Program-made: the position numbers and the translations under genes
The notes under the pieces: generated by a model
The model's input: the letters and a program-made list of their open reading frames with translations, nothing else
The model's database searches: none
Told to the model about the DNA's origin: nothing
Part shown: piece after piece, positions 10,540 to 20,403 of the stretch
Numbering within the stretch: position 1 is the stretch's first letter
Layout: the number at the start of each line of letters is the position of its first letter
NCBI GenBank assembly: GCA_030280995.1
Contig: JASXTE010000007.1
Span: 3,580,001-3,644,000 of the forward strand
DNA length: 64,000 nt
Source of the DNA: Hemileia vastatrix
Lineage: Eukaryota > Basidiomycota > Pucciniomycetes > Pucciniales > Zaghouaniaceae
Reading direction: 5' to 3'

Positions 10540-11581
10540 TTTAAGATTCTACTGAAATGAAGGAAAAGAGACAAAATTAATTAGTCTTTTATTTTTAATT
10601 TTTATTTAACAGAAATAAAATAAAAATAAATCAAAAAAAAATCTTATTAGGATAAAAATCAACTTAAATAAAATTAATAAAAAAATTTAAAACCAGGATA
10701 ATGCAATCAACTGTAGAAATAAATTAGAATATCTATTAATTTTTATTTTCAGGATTTAAATCAACTAATTTATTACCAGGATTTATTGTCAACTGAAATA
10801 ATCAAATATGAATCTTTATTAATAAAAATTATTTTAACTGATTAATTAACTACCAGGACTTAATGTCAACTGAAATAATTTAAATATGAATTTTATTACT
10901 TAAAAAGATTTATTGGATTACCAGGACTCAAAGTCAACTGAAGTAATGAAATGTTAATTATTAAAAAAAAAAAATATAATTGTCAGGACAATTTGTCAAC
11001 TGGAACAATTAATTAATCAGGACAAATGTCAACTGAAAAATTATAATAATTATTTTATTTAATAAAATATTTTATTGTCAGGACAGTTTGTCAACTGGAA
11101 CAATTAAAATTCAAATTAATCAGGACAATTGTCAACTGAAAAATGATAATAATTAATATTAATATATAATTATTTTATTACCTCTGGGACTAAGAACAGT
11201 TATTGCTCTATTATGGTCAACCAGGAAAAATAAAAAAAATATAATAATAAAATTAAATTCCAATTACCAGACACCTCCCCCTGCAAAATGAGCAAATTAA
11301 TGCCACTTACAGAGTGCTGAGTAAAAGGAAATACGAAGCAAATGAAGAGTGAAGAGTAACCCACAAATAGTAATCACAATAATTACCACGATATATACGA
11401 TCTTTAGTCAGTATATGAACTTAAGTTTTGGAGCGCGGTTCGATTCCCGTTCGCAGCAAAAACTTTTATCACGTGACGTATGACGTTCGTTGTTTTCTCG
11501 CCTCCACTCGTCCTTTACAGGTGCTTGTACGCCGATGGTCCTCTTGATTACGCCTCAAGTAACGTTGCGCCGTCGATATTT
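10540..11581 (-). other. 5' leader of element B with direct repeats
   Basis: No coding potential. About seven direct repeats with core CCAGGACttaatGTCAACTG (plus strand) lie between ~10690 and 11140. The later ones include the self-complementary TTGTCAGGACAA. A Pol III B-box-like string GGTTCGATTCC lies at about 11435-11446. The leader sits between the primer site and the gag start, where retroelement packaging and dimerisation signals normally lie. Confidence 0.6.
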
Positions 11582-11597
11582 GGGAAAGGTTCCCAAT
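11582..11597 (-). other. Primer-binding site of element B
   Basis: On the minus strand the 5' LTR end TGACA is followed by ATTGGGAACCTTTCCC. The TGG two bases after the LTR is the usual start of a tRNA primer site. Element C has the near-identical ATTGGGGACCTTTCC. I cannot assign the tRNA. Confidence 0.65.
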
Positions 11598-12415
11598 TGT
11601 CAAGGTATACTTTTTGTCTAGAAGATTTGGTACTTAGTTCTACGAGGATTTAAAAGGCTTAAATGGATTCTCAACAATTTTGTACGTATTTCTTAATTCA
11701 AAGATGAATGTTTTTACTCAATAAAAGAGGTAGGATTAAAATATTAATATAATTTATGAATTAGAATTACGCTATTGTAAGTACTAATGATATAGAATAT
11801 AAGAATAAGTATTTGTTTGGTTATTGTTGTAATAAAATGGTTTGGTAAGATAGAATGATCAAAAGACAACAAAAAGAGAGGCCTTTTATAGGCAAAGGAG
11901 AGACAAAGCACGGAAAACAAATTCTAAAAACAGTAGGAAAAGAGAGAGAAAAAGAACATTCCAGAAAGAGTATTTCAAATAATAAAGTTATTCTAAAAAG
12001 AAGGCGTCAAAAAAGATGTATTTACAGAGTATGTCAGAAATACATCAATATTTTTAATATTTACTGTAAAAGTCAATCCTAAATAAGAAATTTGGTTTTT
12101 TTGTATATATTTAATATTATTTGAATATTTAAATCTTATTTTATCTTTGTATTTATTTTTTAATATAAAATTTTCCCAACCTGTCAAATGAGCACGGTGT
12201 TAGAGAAAAATATAAGGGACAAAATTATAATTTTAATTTTAATTATTTATTTAATTAATTAATTTAATTTTAACATTTTGTAATTAGTTAATTTATTATA
12301 ACTAATTTTAATGTAACTAAATGATAATTAAATGATAATTAAAAATGATAGGGTGCGGCTTCATCCAGTAAATAATTAATTATTTCACTGGGTAAGTCTA
12401 GTAGCCTGGCTGACA
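11598..12415 (-). repeat. 5' LTR of element B
   Basis: 818-bp copy of 3660-4476. The minus-strand TATA box (TATAAAA, plus-strand coordinates 11884-11890) is the likely core promoter for the genomic RNA. Transcription then runs leftward into the leader and gag. Confidence 0.95.
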
Positions 12416-12420
12416 GCATA
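12416..12420. repeat. Target-site duplication of element B (right)
   Basis: GCATA, identical to 3655-3659. After it the satellite sequence resumes as TCAGTAAGTGTAT, matching 54349 onwards. Confidence 0.9.
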
Positions 12421-12998
12421 TCAGTAAGTGTATAAGTCTGTAGAGCATGGATAGCTCAAAATATCAAAGTGTTCTTCTCAGAAATGGACCATTGCTCAGA
12501 AGGACACTAAAGGTTCTGTGCAATAAAATGGAATGTGTTTTGCTAATGTCCATGGTATTTAATTGTGGGCTAACCATAAAAGTGAAGTTTCAAAAGTGTC
12601 CTTCTGAACGGGGGTACACCACTCAGAAGGACATGTTTATAATGCATATTATCTAGGTGTTATATGTATACATATCTGTTTTTTGTGCATTATAAAAGTC
12701 TTCTTCTGAGAATTGTACAGTCCTTCAGGAGGAAACTTTTGACAAAGTCTGTAACACCTTAATTTTAATGGTCAACTAATGTTCATGTACCAAGGCTATA
12801 AAAAGAGCTCATGTCATTTACAGTACTTAATGTGTTCACCTGAACATTTTCAATCAATAATAAAGAAAAATTTATAAACTTTAATGATAAAATGGTTATA
12901 TATAATACCTATATGATATGCAATATAAAAGTGTTCTTCTGTGTGTCAGACCGTCCTTCAGAAGGACACTTTTGACCAAGTCTGAAATACCTTCATGT
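12421..12998. repeat. Hairpin satellite segment between B and D2
   Basis: Degenerate tandem units of ~110-130 bp. Each carries GTGTCCTTCT and its reverse complement AGAAGGACAC about 25-30 bp apart. Examples lie near 12467, 12593, 12705 and 12928. The same family fills 54300-55226. Short frames here have no coding support. Confidence 0.75.
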
Positions 12999-13714
12999 TG
13001 TAGAGTAGACTCCTACAGTCACCTTGCTGCAGGCGGAATCCAAGGGAGTTGGAAAAACAAAAAGAAATCCCTGTCCCTCTAAGTAAACGTAAGATTCAAT
13101 CAACTAAGCTTGAAGAGTTGGATAAGTTGAAAATCTGACAGAAAGACTTTGAAAGTGTTGGAAACCTATAATATAGAAAAAAATAAGTGCAATAGATGAT
13201 TACACCCCCAAAATAAATACCTAATACCAGATTACACTGTTACAAGTCACAGCAAATACTTAGAACAAGCCGCAAAACTTGCCCCAGAGACTGAAAAGTA
13301 CAGTAAAGTACCCCAGAAACTACCCTTGGGATGATCTGTTCAAAGGTGCCTTATTAAAGGTCTGTCCCAGATTTACCCAGTTTCCCACAAAAATTAAAGA
13401 GTGTTCTTTATTAATTTTTATTTTATAAATTTTATAAGAAAATAAAATAAATTTGAATCACCAAGGATGAGAGCTATCCAATGGTACCCTATATGTTGAT
13501 ATTTTTTATTATATTTGTTGTTATATGTTAAATATTGTTAATTATCAAAAAAGACCCTTATTATCAAAACTAAAAGACAAAAAACATGTAGAAGACTAAT
13601 ATTCTACCCTCCCCATATGATTCTCCTCCTCCAGAACTTTCCAACAATACCTTACATGCATAGGATCTACAATAAAATATTGATCTAGTAAGCATAATAA
13701 CTTTGTAACCAAAT

Positions 13715-14025
13715 TTTGCCACAATAGCCAAACTTTTGGCACAGTGACCAAATTTTGCACAGTGACCAAACTTTACACTGGTGAAAAGAATTTTCTACAG
13801 TGACCAAACTTTTCCACAGTGCCCAGACTTTTCTGCAGTGACCAAACTTTGTAATGGTGATCAGACTTTTCTACAGTGACCAAACTTTGCCACAGTGCCC
13901 AGACTTTTCTGCAGTGACCAAACTTTGCCACAGTGCCCAGACTTTTTGCACCAATGACCAAACTTTGCAACAATGACCAATTTTGCCTCAATGACCAACT
14001 TTGCCACAGTGACTTCGCTTTTGCA
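13715..14025. repeat. Short tandem repeat array in D2 LTR
   Basis: Roughly 15 imperfect units of about 21 bp (CAGTGACCAAACTTTGCCA type). The corresponding array in the other LTR (52640-52860) has fewer units, so it has expanded or contracted since insertion. An apparent reading frame across it is only the echo of the repeat. Confidence 0.85.
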
Positions 14026-14101
14026 CTGGAAAATCACCGGAGCGAACCGGAGTGCACCTTAGTGCACCGGAAAAAAAATGGCTACTCCATGAGCACACTT
14101 C

Positions 14102-14732
14102 TGATAGACAAGAATAGCAGGTAAGTTAAATAATAGTGGAAAAGATGGACTAAGGACAGAAGGGACTCGGGACTGGAGCGGACAGAGGAAGGGAAGAATT
14201 ACCTGATAGACAAGAATAGCAGGTAAGTTAAATAATAGTGGACAAGATGGACTAAGGACAGAAGGGACTCGGGACTGGAGCGGACAGAGGAAGGGACTTG
14301 AGGAGGAATGTGGAAAAGTAAGATAAGTAAATAAAGAAATTGGCAAAATAAAATAAGGGAGAAGAATGGATTCATTGCTGTAGCAGAGCATACGTACAGA
14401 ATTACCTGATAGACAAGAATAGAAGGTAAGTTAAATAATAGTGGACAAGATGGACTAAGGACAGAAGGGACTCGGGACTGGAGCGGACAGAGGAAGGGAC
14501 TTGAGGAGGAATGTGGAAAAGTAAGATAAGTAAATAAAGAAATGGGCAAAATAAAATAAGTGAGAAGAATGGATGCGGAATCAGAGAGGACTCGCGCATC
14601 CGTATATAATGCTTAGCTATCATGCTGTTAGGTTAAAGATTAGGTTAGAAATAAATAACGGTAGTAAGGTTAAAGATTGGGTTAAAAAAAAATAACGGTA
14701 GTAACAGTAAGTAAAATAGATCTATTTTGACA
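14102..14732 (-). repeat. 3' LTR of copia element, with internal tandem copies
   Basis: Begins TGATAGACAAG and ends TTGACA on the plus strand. The first ~95 bp of the LTR recur internally at ~14208 and ~14408, each copy preceded by AGAATTACC. A TATATA motif near 14593-14598 lies in a position suitable for a minus-strand promoter in the 5' copy. Confidence 0.9.
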
Positions 14733-14745
14733 CTCCCCCGTGCTC
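14733..14745 (-). other. Polypurine tract of copia element
   Basis: On the minus strand GAGCACGGGGGAG directly precedes the 3' LTR and overlaps the end of the RNase H frame. Confidence 0.7.
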
Positions 14746-17700
14746 AAGACAGCAATGGTTTTAAGTCTAAGTACTTTAAGAGTTGGTGATGCTTAGTTCT
14801 AGATAAAGATTTAGTAAGGATATCAGCTAACATTTGATCTGTGGGGATATAACTAATTTTAAATTCATTGTTGTTTACTTGTTCTCGTAACCAACATACT
14901 TTAGTGTTTATGTGTCGAGTTCTATGCTGATAAAGTGGATTGAGCGCCAGATTTATTCCACCTTGGTTGTCACCGATTAGAGAGGAATGAATGAGAGATA
15001 TGTTGTAGTCATTTAATAATTCTTTAGTCCAAATTAAGTCTTGTCCACATTCAGTCATTGCGTAGTATTCAGATTCAGAGGTTGAAAGTGCAACAGATTG
15101 TTGTTTTGATGATCTCCAGCTAATGAGTCCAAGATGAAAAACAAGGGTGCCTGAGGTAGATTTGGAGTCTTCAGCTTTATTGTAGTCTGCGTCGGCGTAG
15201 CCAGTGAGATAACCTAATTTACTTTCACCAACAGCACCCAAAGTTAAGCAGTAGTGTTTAGTGAGTTGGAGATATCTTAATACATGAAAGAAAGCATTAA
15301 TTTGATCATCAGACGGATCATTGAGAAATTGAGCTAATGAGCTGGCAGCAAATGATAAGTCAGGACTTGTTCACAAAACTAGGTAATTGAGCAACCTGAT
15401 AGCACGGCGATAGCTCACTAGATGAGTGATTTTCTTGGAAGAACTTTGAGTGAGTTGAGTGTTAGGAACTAGAAGAGTCGATATGGGACGACAGTTCAAG
15501 TGATTGAACTCATTAAGGATCTTTTCAACATAAAGAGATTGAGATAAAGATATAGTTTTGTCTTTTCGGTTTTGATCAACCTTCATTCCCAGTACCCACT
15601 TTAGTTCCCCTTGATCATCCATATTGAAGACTTGAGAAATTTTGTCTTTGAAATCTTGAATGGAGGGACCACCAATGATTAGATCGTCGACATGAATGTA
15701 AACGTAACATGGACTACCAGTGTCATTATTGAAGAACAAGCAGGGATCGGCTTTACTAGCCTTGAAATCAATGTTAGCAAAGAAAGTACTCAATTTGTGA
15801 TACCAGCACCTGGGACTTTGTTTGAGACCGTAGAGTGACCTTTTTAAATGTAGGCAATGTTTGGTATCGTTAGGATTGTAACCACTAGGGTATCGTAAAT
15901 AGAGATCTTCTTCAGATTCTCCATGTAAAAAGGCAGATTTGACATCCATTTGATGAAGCTCCCAATCTCTAAAAGCAGAAATACCAAGAAGAAATCGAAG
16001 AGTTGTTAGTCGGCCAGTGGGAGCGTAAGTTTCGTTGTACTCAATTCCTTCAATTTGGGAGAAACCCTGCACACATAACCTGGCTTTGTATTTCACTATA
16101 TTACCTTCGGAATCGGTTTTCTTTTTGAAAGTCCAGGTGGTGCCTAGAAGATGATTGTGGGCTGGGATAGGTACCTCTTCCCAGACTTGATGTTTTGAAA
16201 TACTTCCTAGCTCAGATTGAATAGCCTTCAACCACTCATCAATTTTGGGGGAATTGACCGCTTCATAATAGTTTTTTGGAGTATCCCAAGGAGTGACTGC
16301 TAAACAAAGGGGATTACCTCTTCGTTTGGTTTGAAGGATATTAGCAGGATCGATTTCTGACGAAATTTCTTTTGAAGGTCTGAGATCTTTTTCAATGTAA
16401 GCTTAATTTTTCAGTGCAATTGGAATGGATGTAATTTCTTCAAATATTTCTGAATCAGGGATGTCAGTGTTTAGTTCACCATTGGAATGATCTTCAGGAG
16501 AGGGGATTTCGAGGGAATGATTTGGAATTGACACAGAAGAAGATGAGTTAGGGAGATGAGTGTGTGCAAAGTCAAGGTCCGGAAAAACTAAGGTTTTGAC
16601 GGGACACCCTTTCGCAATTTTGGGGGCAAGATTGAATGAGCTGAGAAATTTGACATTATGAGTAATGATAATGGAATCAGAAAATGGAGAATAAATACAA
16701 TAATTTATATGGCCCTCACAATATCCCAGAAATATTCCTTCAGTTCCACTGCTGTCAAATTTTCCATTTTGATACTGCTTATGTTGATAGTAGACAACAT
16801 CGGAGCCAAAGGGGTGGAGTTTTCTTGGAATATTATTTGAATCACCATGCCAAAATTCCCATGGTGTTTGATGATTTTTGTGAGCAGACGAGGGTAGGAT
16901 GTTAAGAAGGAAAGTGGCAGTATTGATAGCTTCAGCCCACCAATAAGAATCGAGTCCAGATTCAAGAAGTAAGCATCTGGCCTTTTCAACCAGGGATCAA
17001 TTGCCTCTTTCTGCTATAGGATTTTGTTGTGGTGAATACGGAGCAGTAAGTAGGTGTTTGATACCTTTATTTTTAAGATGATTTTTGAAATTATTGCTGG
17101 TAAACTCCCCTCCATTGTCCGACACTATGGATTTAACAGTTTGACCTAATTGATTTTTGACTAGTTTTTCATACTCCTTATATTTTTCATAAGTTTCTGA
17201 CTTGAGCTGCAAGAAGTATACATGCCGAAAGCGAGAGTGACCATCTGCAATTTGGAAAAAGTATGATTTTCCGCCTTTGGAATCTGGGGTGACTGGACCA
17301 CATAGATCCATATGTAGTACATCAAGAGGTAATTTAGGCATAGGAAAAGAACCGGAAAAGGGCAGATTGTGAGATTTTGAAAGAGTGCAGGTTTTACAAC
17401 TGAACTGAGCGAAATTCAAACCTGGGAAAATCGATTCCATAGTTTGATTACTTGGATGGCCAAAATTATGATGAAGTAGTTTGAGGTCCAGTTTGCTAGG
17501 AGATGTTAGATTAATGTATAAAATTGGATATCTCAACAATGGGAAACTTATAATTCTACCCTTATTTGAGCATTCAATAAGAGTCGTCCCATTTTCTTTA
17601 ATTTTGAATGTCCCATTGTCATTTTCTAGATATCGACCACTTTTGAGGAGATCAACTATTGCAATAAGAGTTATACTAATTGAAGGTACATAGAGAGCAC

Positions 17701-18761
17701 AATTGATATCAAACTTCTGACCGGATGATGAGGTGAAGGAAACTTTGCCTTGTCCAAGGGCAAGAATTTCATCCCCATTAGCCAGAGTTAATGAAATTTT
17801 AGAGTCTTCAAACTGAGTGAATAAGTTTCGATTATCAAAGATTGAATAAGAGGCGCCACTGTCCAGGATGGCGTGATTAAGTGGAATATTGGAGAAAACA
17901 GATAGTACTTTGTATTGTCCATTGCTGCCCTTCATCTCTCTTTCTTTCTTCCGTTTTAGAAATTCTTCCCGTTTTTCAGGATGAAGTTGAAAACATGAGG
18001 CTTCCGAGTGAGGTGCGAGTAAGTTGTGCTTCCCTTTTGAACAGAAGGTTTTTTGTTTTGGTGTCCATGGCCAAAACAGTCCCAGCTGAATTACTTGTGA
18101 GATTTAGAGTTTTACGACGAGTAACTTCAGTTTCAACATCAGCAAAGATTGACTCAATGGTAGGCCGCTGGTTGGTGATGTCGTACTTGCTCAGAATAAT
18201 AGTAGCGGCAGTTTGATATGATTCAGGGAGCAAGTTGAGTACATAATTCGCCATGATGTAAGATAGAATATTTTCTTTAAATAAATCGGGTGCGACATCT
18301 CGTAATAATTTGATAGTCCCTCTGAATTCGTCCATAGCTTCCAGAACATTGCTCTCCATGAATTTAATCTTGAACAATTTGCTGATTACATAGGAGCAGT
18401 TTTGACTAGATTTGGAAGCGTAATGATTTTTGATTTGAGTCCACAACTCAGCAGGTTCGACAGCATCATCGTCTAGAATGAACTTGTGTTGATTAGCCCA
18501 GTCCATGAACATTTTAATGATTGTGTTTGTTTGCCTTTGTTTAATTTTGAAGAGAGAGTGAAGTTCCGGATCAGATGGGATAGGGTTGTCTTCAATAAGG
18601 AATCGATCCAGGTTACGGACTGTGAGAGCATATTTCAAGTCAGTTTTCCAAGTACTGTAGTTCTTGTCATTCAGTTTTTCAATGCCCTTAATTTCAGAGT
18701 AATTTGAAATATCTTGGAGGTACTTGAAATCTGGAGGTTGTGAGGATGAGGGTTCAGCCAT
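14744..18761 (-). pseudogene. Copia Gag-Pol polyprotein, four lesions
   Basis: The start at 18761 reads MAEPSSSQPPDFKY. Gag (NYSTWKTDLKYAL) runs to a run of six T on the plus strand (18049-18054), where one extra base shifts the frame. In the restored frame comes a zinc-knuckle-like segment (FCSKGKHN, CFQLHPEK), protease DSGAS near 17865, and GAG-pre-integrase HHNFGHPS. Integrase has HMDLCGP, VSDNGGEF and AERGN. Reverse transcriptase has YIHVDD near 15700, and RNase H has ADADYNKAEDS. Stops interrupt the pol frame at 16997-16999 (TGA), 16403-16405 (TAA) and 15371-15373 (TGA). Everything after the shift is collinear in one frame, so the lesions look recent. It cannot make an active Pol as it stands. 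Confidence 0.9.
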
Positions 18762-18856
18762 GGAAGTGTAGGTAGAAGAGGAAGAATTTCCTGGAGAACC
18801 GGGTGAGGTGGTTGTTGATTCAGGAGTCGCCAGATTTTATTAATTAAATCGCTGGG

Positions 18857-18874
18857 GCGCTGGGTCCATAACCC
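18857..18874 (-). other. Copia primer site matching the anticodon arm of initiator tRNA-Met
   Basis: Next to the 5' LTR the plus strand reads GCGCTGGGTCCATAACCC. Eukaryotic initiator tRNA-Met has GCTGGGCCCATAACCC or GCTGGGCTCATAACCC in its anticodon arm. The primer site therefore matches the inside of the tRNA, not its 3' end. Drosophila copia is known to use a half-tRNA of this kind. Confidence 0.75.
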
Positions 18875-19505
18875 TGATAGACAAGAATAGCAGGTAAGTT
18901 AAATAATAGTGGACAAGATGGACTAAGGACAGAAGGGACTCGGGACTGGAGTGGACAGAGGAAGGGAAGAATTACCTGATAGATAAGAATAGCAGGTAAG
19001 TAAAATAATAGTGGACAAGATGGACTAAGGACAGAAGGGACTCGGGACTGGAGCGGACAGAGGAAGGGACTTGAGGAGGAATGTGGAAAAGTAAGATAAG
19101 TAAATAAAGAAATGGGCAAAATAAAATAAGGGAGAAGAATGGATTCATTGCTGTAGCAGAGCATACGTACAGAATTACCTGATAGACAAGAATAGCAGGT
19201 AAGTTAAATAATAGTGGAAAAGATGGACTAAGGGCAGAAGGGACTCGGGACTGGAGCGGAAAGAGGAAGAGACTTGATGAGGAATGTGAAAAAGTAAGAT
19301 AAGTAAATAAAGAAATGGGCAAAATAAAATAAGGGAGAAGAATGGATGCGGAATCAGAGAGGACTTGCGCATCCGTATATAATGCTTAGCTATCATGCTG
19401 GTAGGTTAAAGATTAGGTTAGATATAAATAACGGTAGTAAGGTTAAAGATTGGGTTAAAAATAAATAACGGTAGTAACAGTAAGTAAAATAGATCTATTA
19501 TGACA
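18875..19505 (-). repeat. 5' LTR of copia element
   Basis: 631 bp, the same length and internal triplicate structure as 14102-14732. The TATATAA motif lies near 19375-19381. Confidence 0.9.
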
Positions 19506-19682
19506 ACTTCATCCACCAAAAATACCAAGAGGGCCCTAGAAAATCCAGTAAAACCAATACCCAATCCATGAAACCATCATATAACAATAAGAATACCAAC
19601 ATATATCCATTCCAAAACACCATAAATCCTTCAAAAAATCACCATAAATCCTAAGTAGCCCACCCAGATTTGGAATGCCACA

Positions 19683-20403
19683 TCCTCCCTCCAATATGGA
19701 ATGTCCCCATTCCATTCTGAATCACATAAAAAACTTTTCCACCATCATTTCAATAAAAATTTTGCTTCTAATTTGACTCCACTTGATTTTTGATGCTTCA
19801 ATCCACTGAGTATGAAAGAGTAGGCTTTAAACCCTACTGAGCTAGAACTGCAATGATCTAGACACCGCCATGAGGTCCTCCAAACTCCTCTACCATTCAC
19901 CTCCAACAAAAAAAAGAAAATTAAGAGAGTGGGCTTTCATCTCCACTGAGCCAGAACTGCAATGATCTGGACATCGCCATGAGGTCCTCCAATTTCCAAA
20001 ATTACCAACTACAGAAAAGAAAATTTAGATAGTTGGCTTTAATCTCCACTGAGCCTGAACTTCAATGATCTGGACATTGCCATGAGGTCCTCCAATTTCC
20101 AAAAACAACCTCCACTTGAATTTTCCTAAGTCATCAAGCGCAAAAATCACCAGTTTATAGTCTTAGAGGACTTCCACCTGCATCACGAAACCAATGCTAG
20201 AGATCAATCTATAAATAATAAAGCATATAAACGAACTTTGTGGGGTAGTTGTGTATAGAGTTGCCAACTCATCAATTACCCCCAAACTTGCCAATATAAA
20301 ATCTAGAAGGTTCCCCAATGAACACTTCTAACTAAAAGAAATCCTCCTCAAATCTTGACCACTATAATTCCTAGTTTTATTGACATCTTCAGTTTTACGC
20401 AGT
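19683..20403. repeat. D2 3' internal region without antisense genes
   Basis: Starts with the polypyrimidine TCCTCCCTCC (the element's polypurine tract on the minus strand). About three imperfect ~80-bp repeats (CTGAGCCAGAACTGCAATGATCTGG, then GCCATGAGGTCCTCCAA) lie at ~19825-20105. A CAGTTTATAGTC box is near 20152 and a GGGGTAGTTG/CAATTACCCC hairpin near 20252-20283. Neither cysteine-cluster gene of D1 or D3 is present. Confidence 0.75.

Larger units (their letters stand above)
3660..12415 (-). mobile_element. Element B: complete Ty3/gypsy chromovirus
   Basis: This is an 8756-bp minus-strand LTR retrotransposon. Its LTRs span 3660-4476 and 11598-12415, begin TGTCA, end TGACA, and differ at only a handful of positions by eye. 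A perfect GCATA duplication flanks it. From right to left it has a 5' LTR, a primer-binding site, a ~1-kb leader with direct repeats, an uninterrupted gag-pol with a terminal chromodomain, a polypurine tract and a 3' LTR. The open frame and near-identical LTRs suggest a recent insertion that may still be mobile. Element C is a relative. Confidence 0.95.
14102..19505 (-). mobile_element. Ty1/copia retrotransposon inserted in the D2 LTR
   Basis: 5404 bp, with two 631-bp LTRs (14102-14732, 18875-19505) and an ACTTC target duplication at 14097-14101 and 19506-19510. The minus-strand order is gag, protease, integrase, reverse transcriptase, RNase H, the copia order. The single polyprotein frame is broken by one single-base shift and three nonsense codons. 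LTRs remain highly similar by eye. Confidence 0.93.
12999..19682 (-). repeat. 3' LTR of D2, split by the copia insertion
   Basis: The LTR sequence is 12999-14101 plus 19511-19682 (about 1275 bp without the insert and its duplicated target). It matches 51919-53101. The terminal stem-loop is at 13012-13033. A tandem array of ~21-bp AGTGACCAAACTTTG-like units spans about 13715-14020 and is longer here than in the other LTR. Confidence 0.9.

Noticed and set aside
11400..11460. Possible tRNA gene around GGTTCGATTCC
   Set aside because: The five bases on either side of the T loop do not pair, no acceptor stem partner is found upstream and no convincing A box exists.
13773..13991. Open frame across the D2 LTR repeat array (CGTVAKFGHCRK-like)
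   Set aside because: It is the translation of a ~21-bp tandem repeat within an LTR and varies in unit number. No domain and no conservation in the other LTR.
14059..14623. Several Leu/Pro/Ser-rich frames in the copia LTRs
   Set aside because: They are the complement of repeated LTR sequence and occur identically in the other LTR, so they are shadows.
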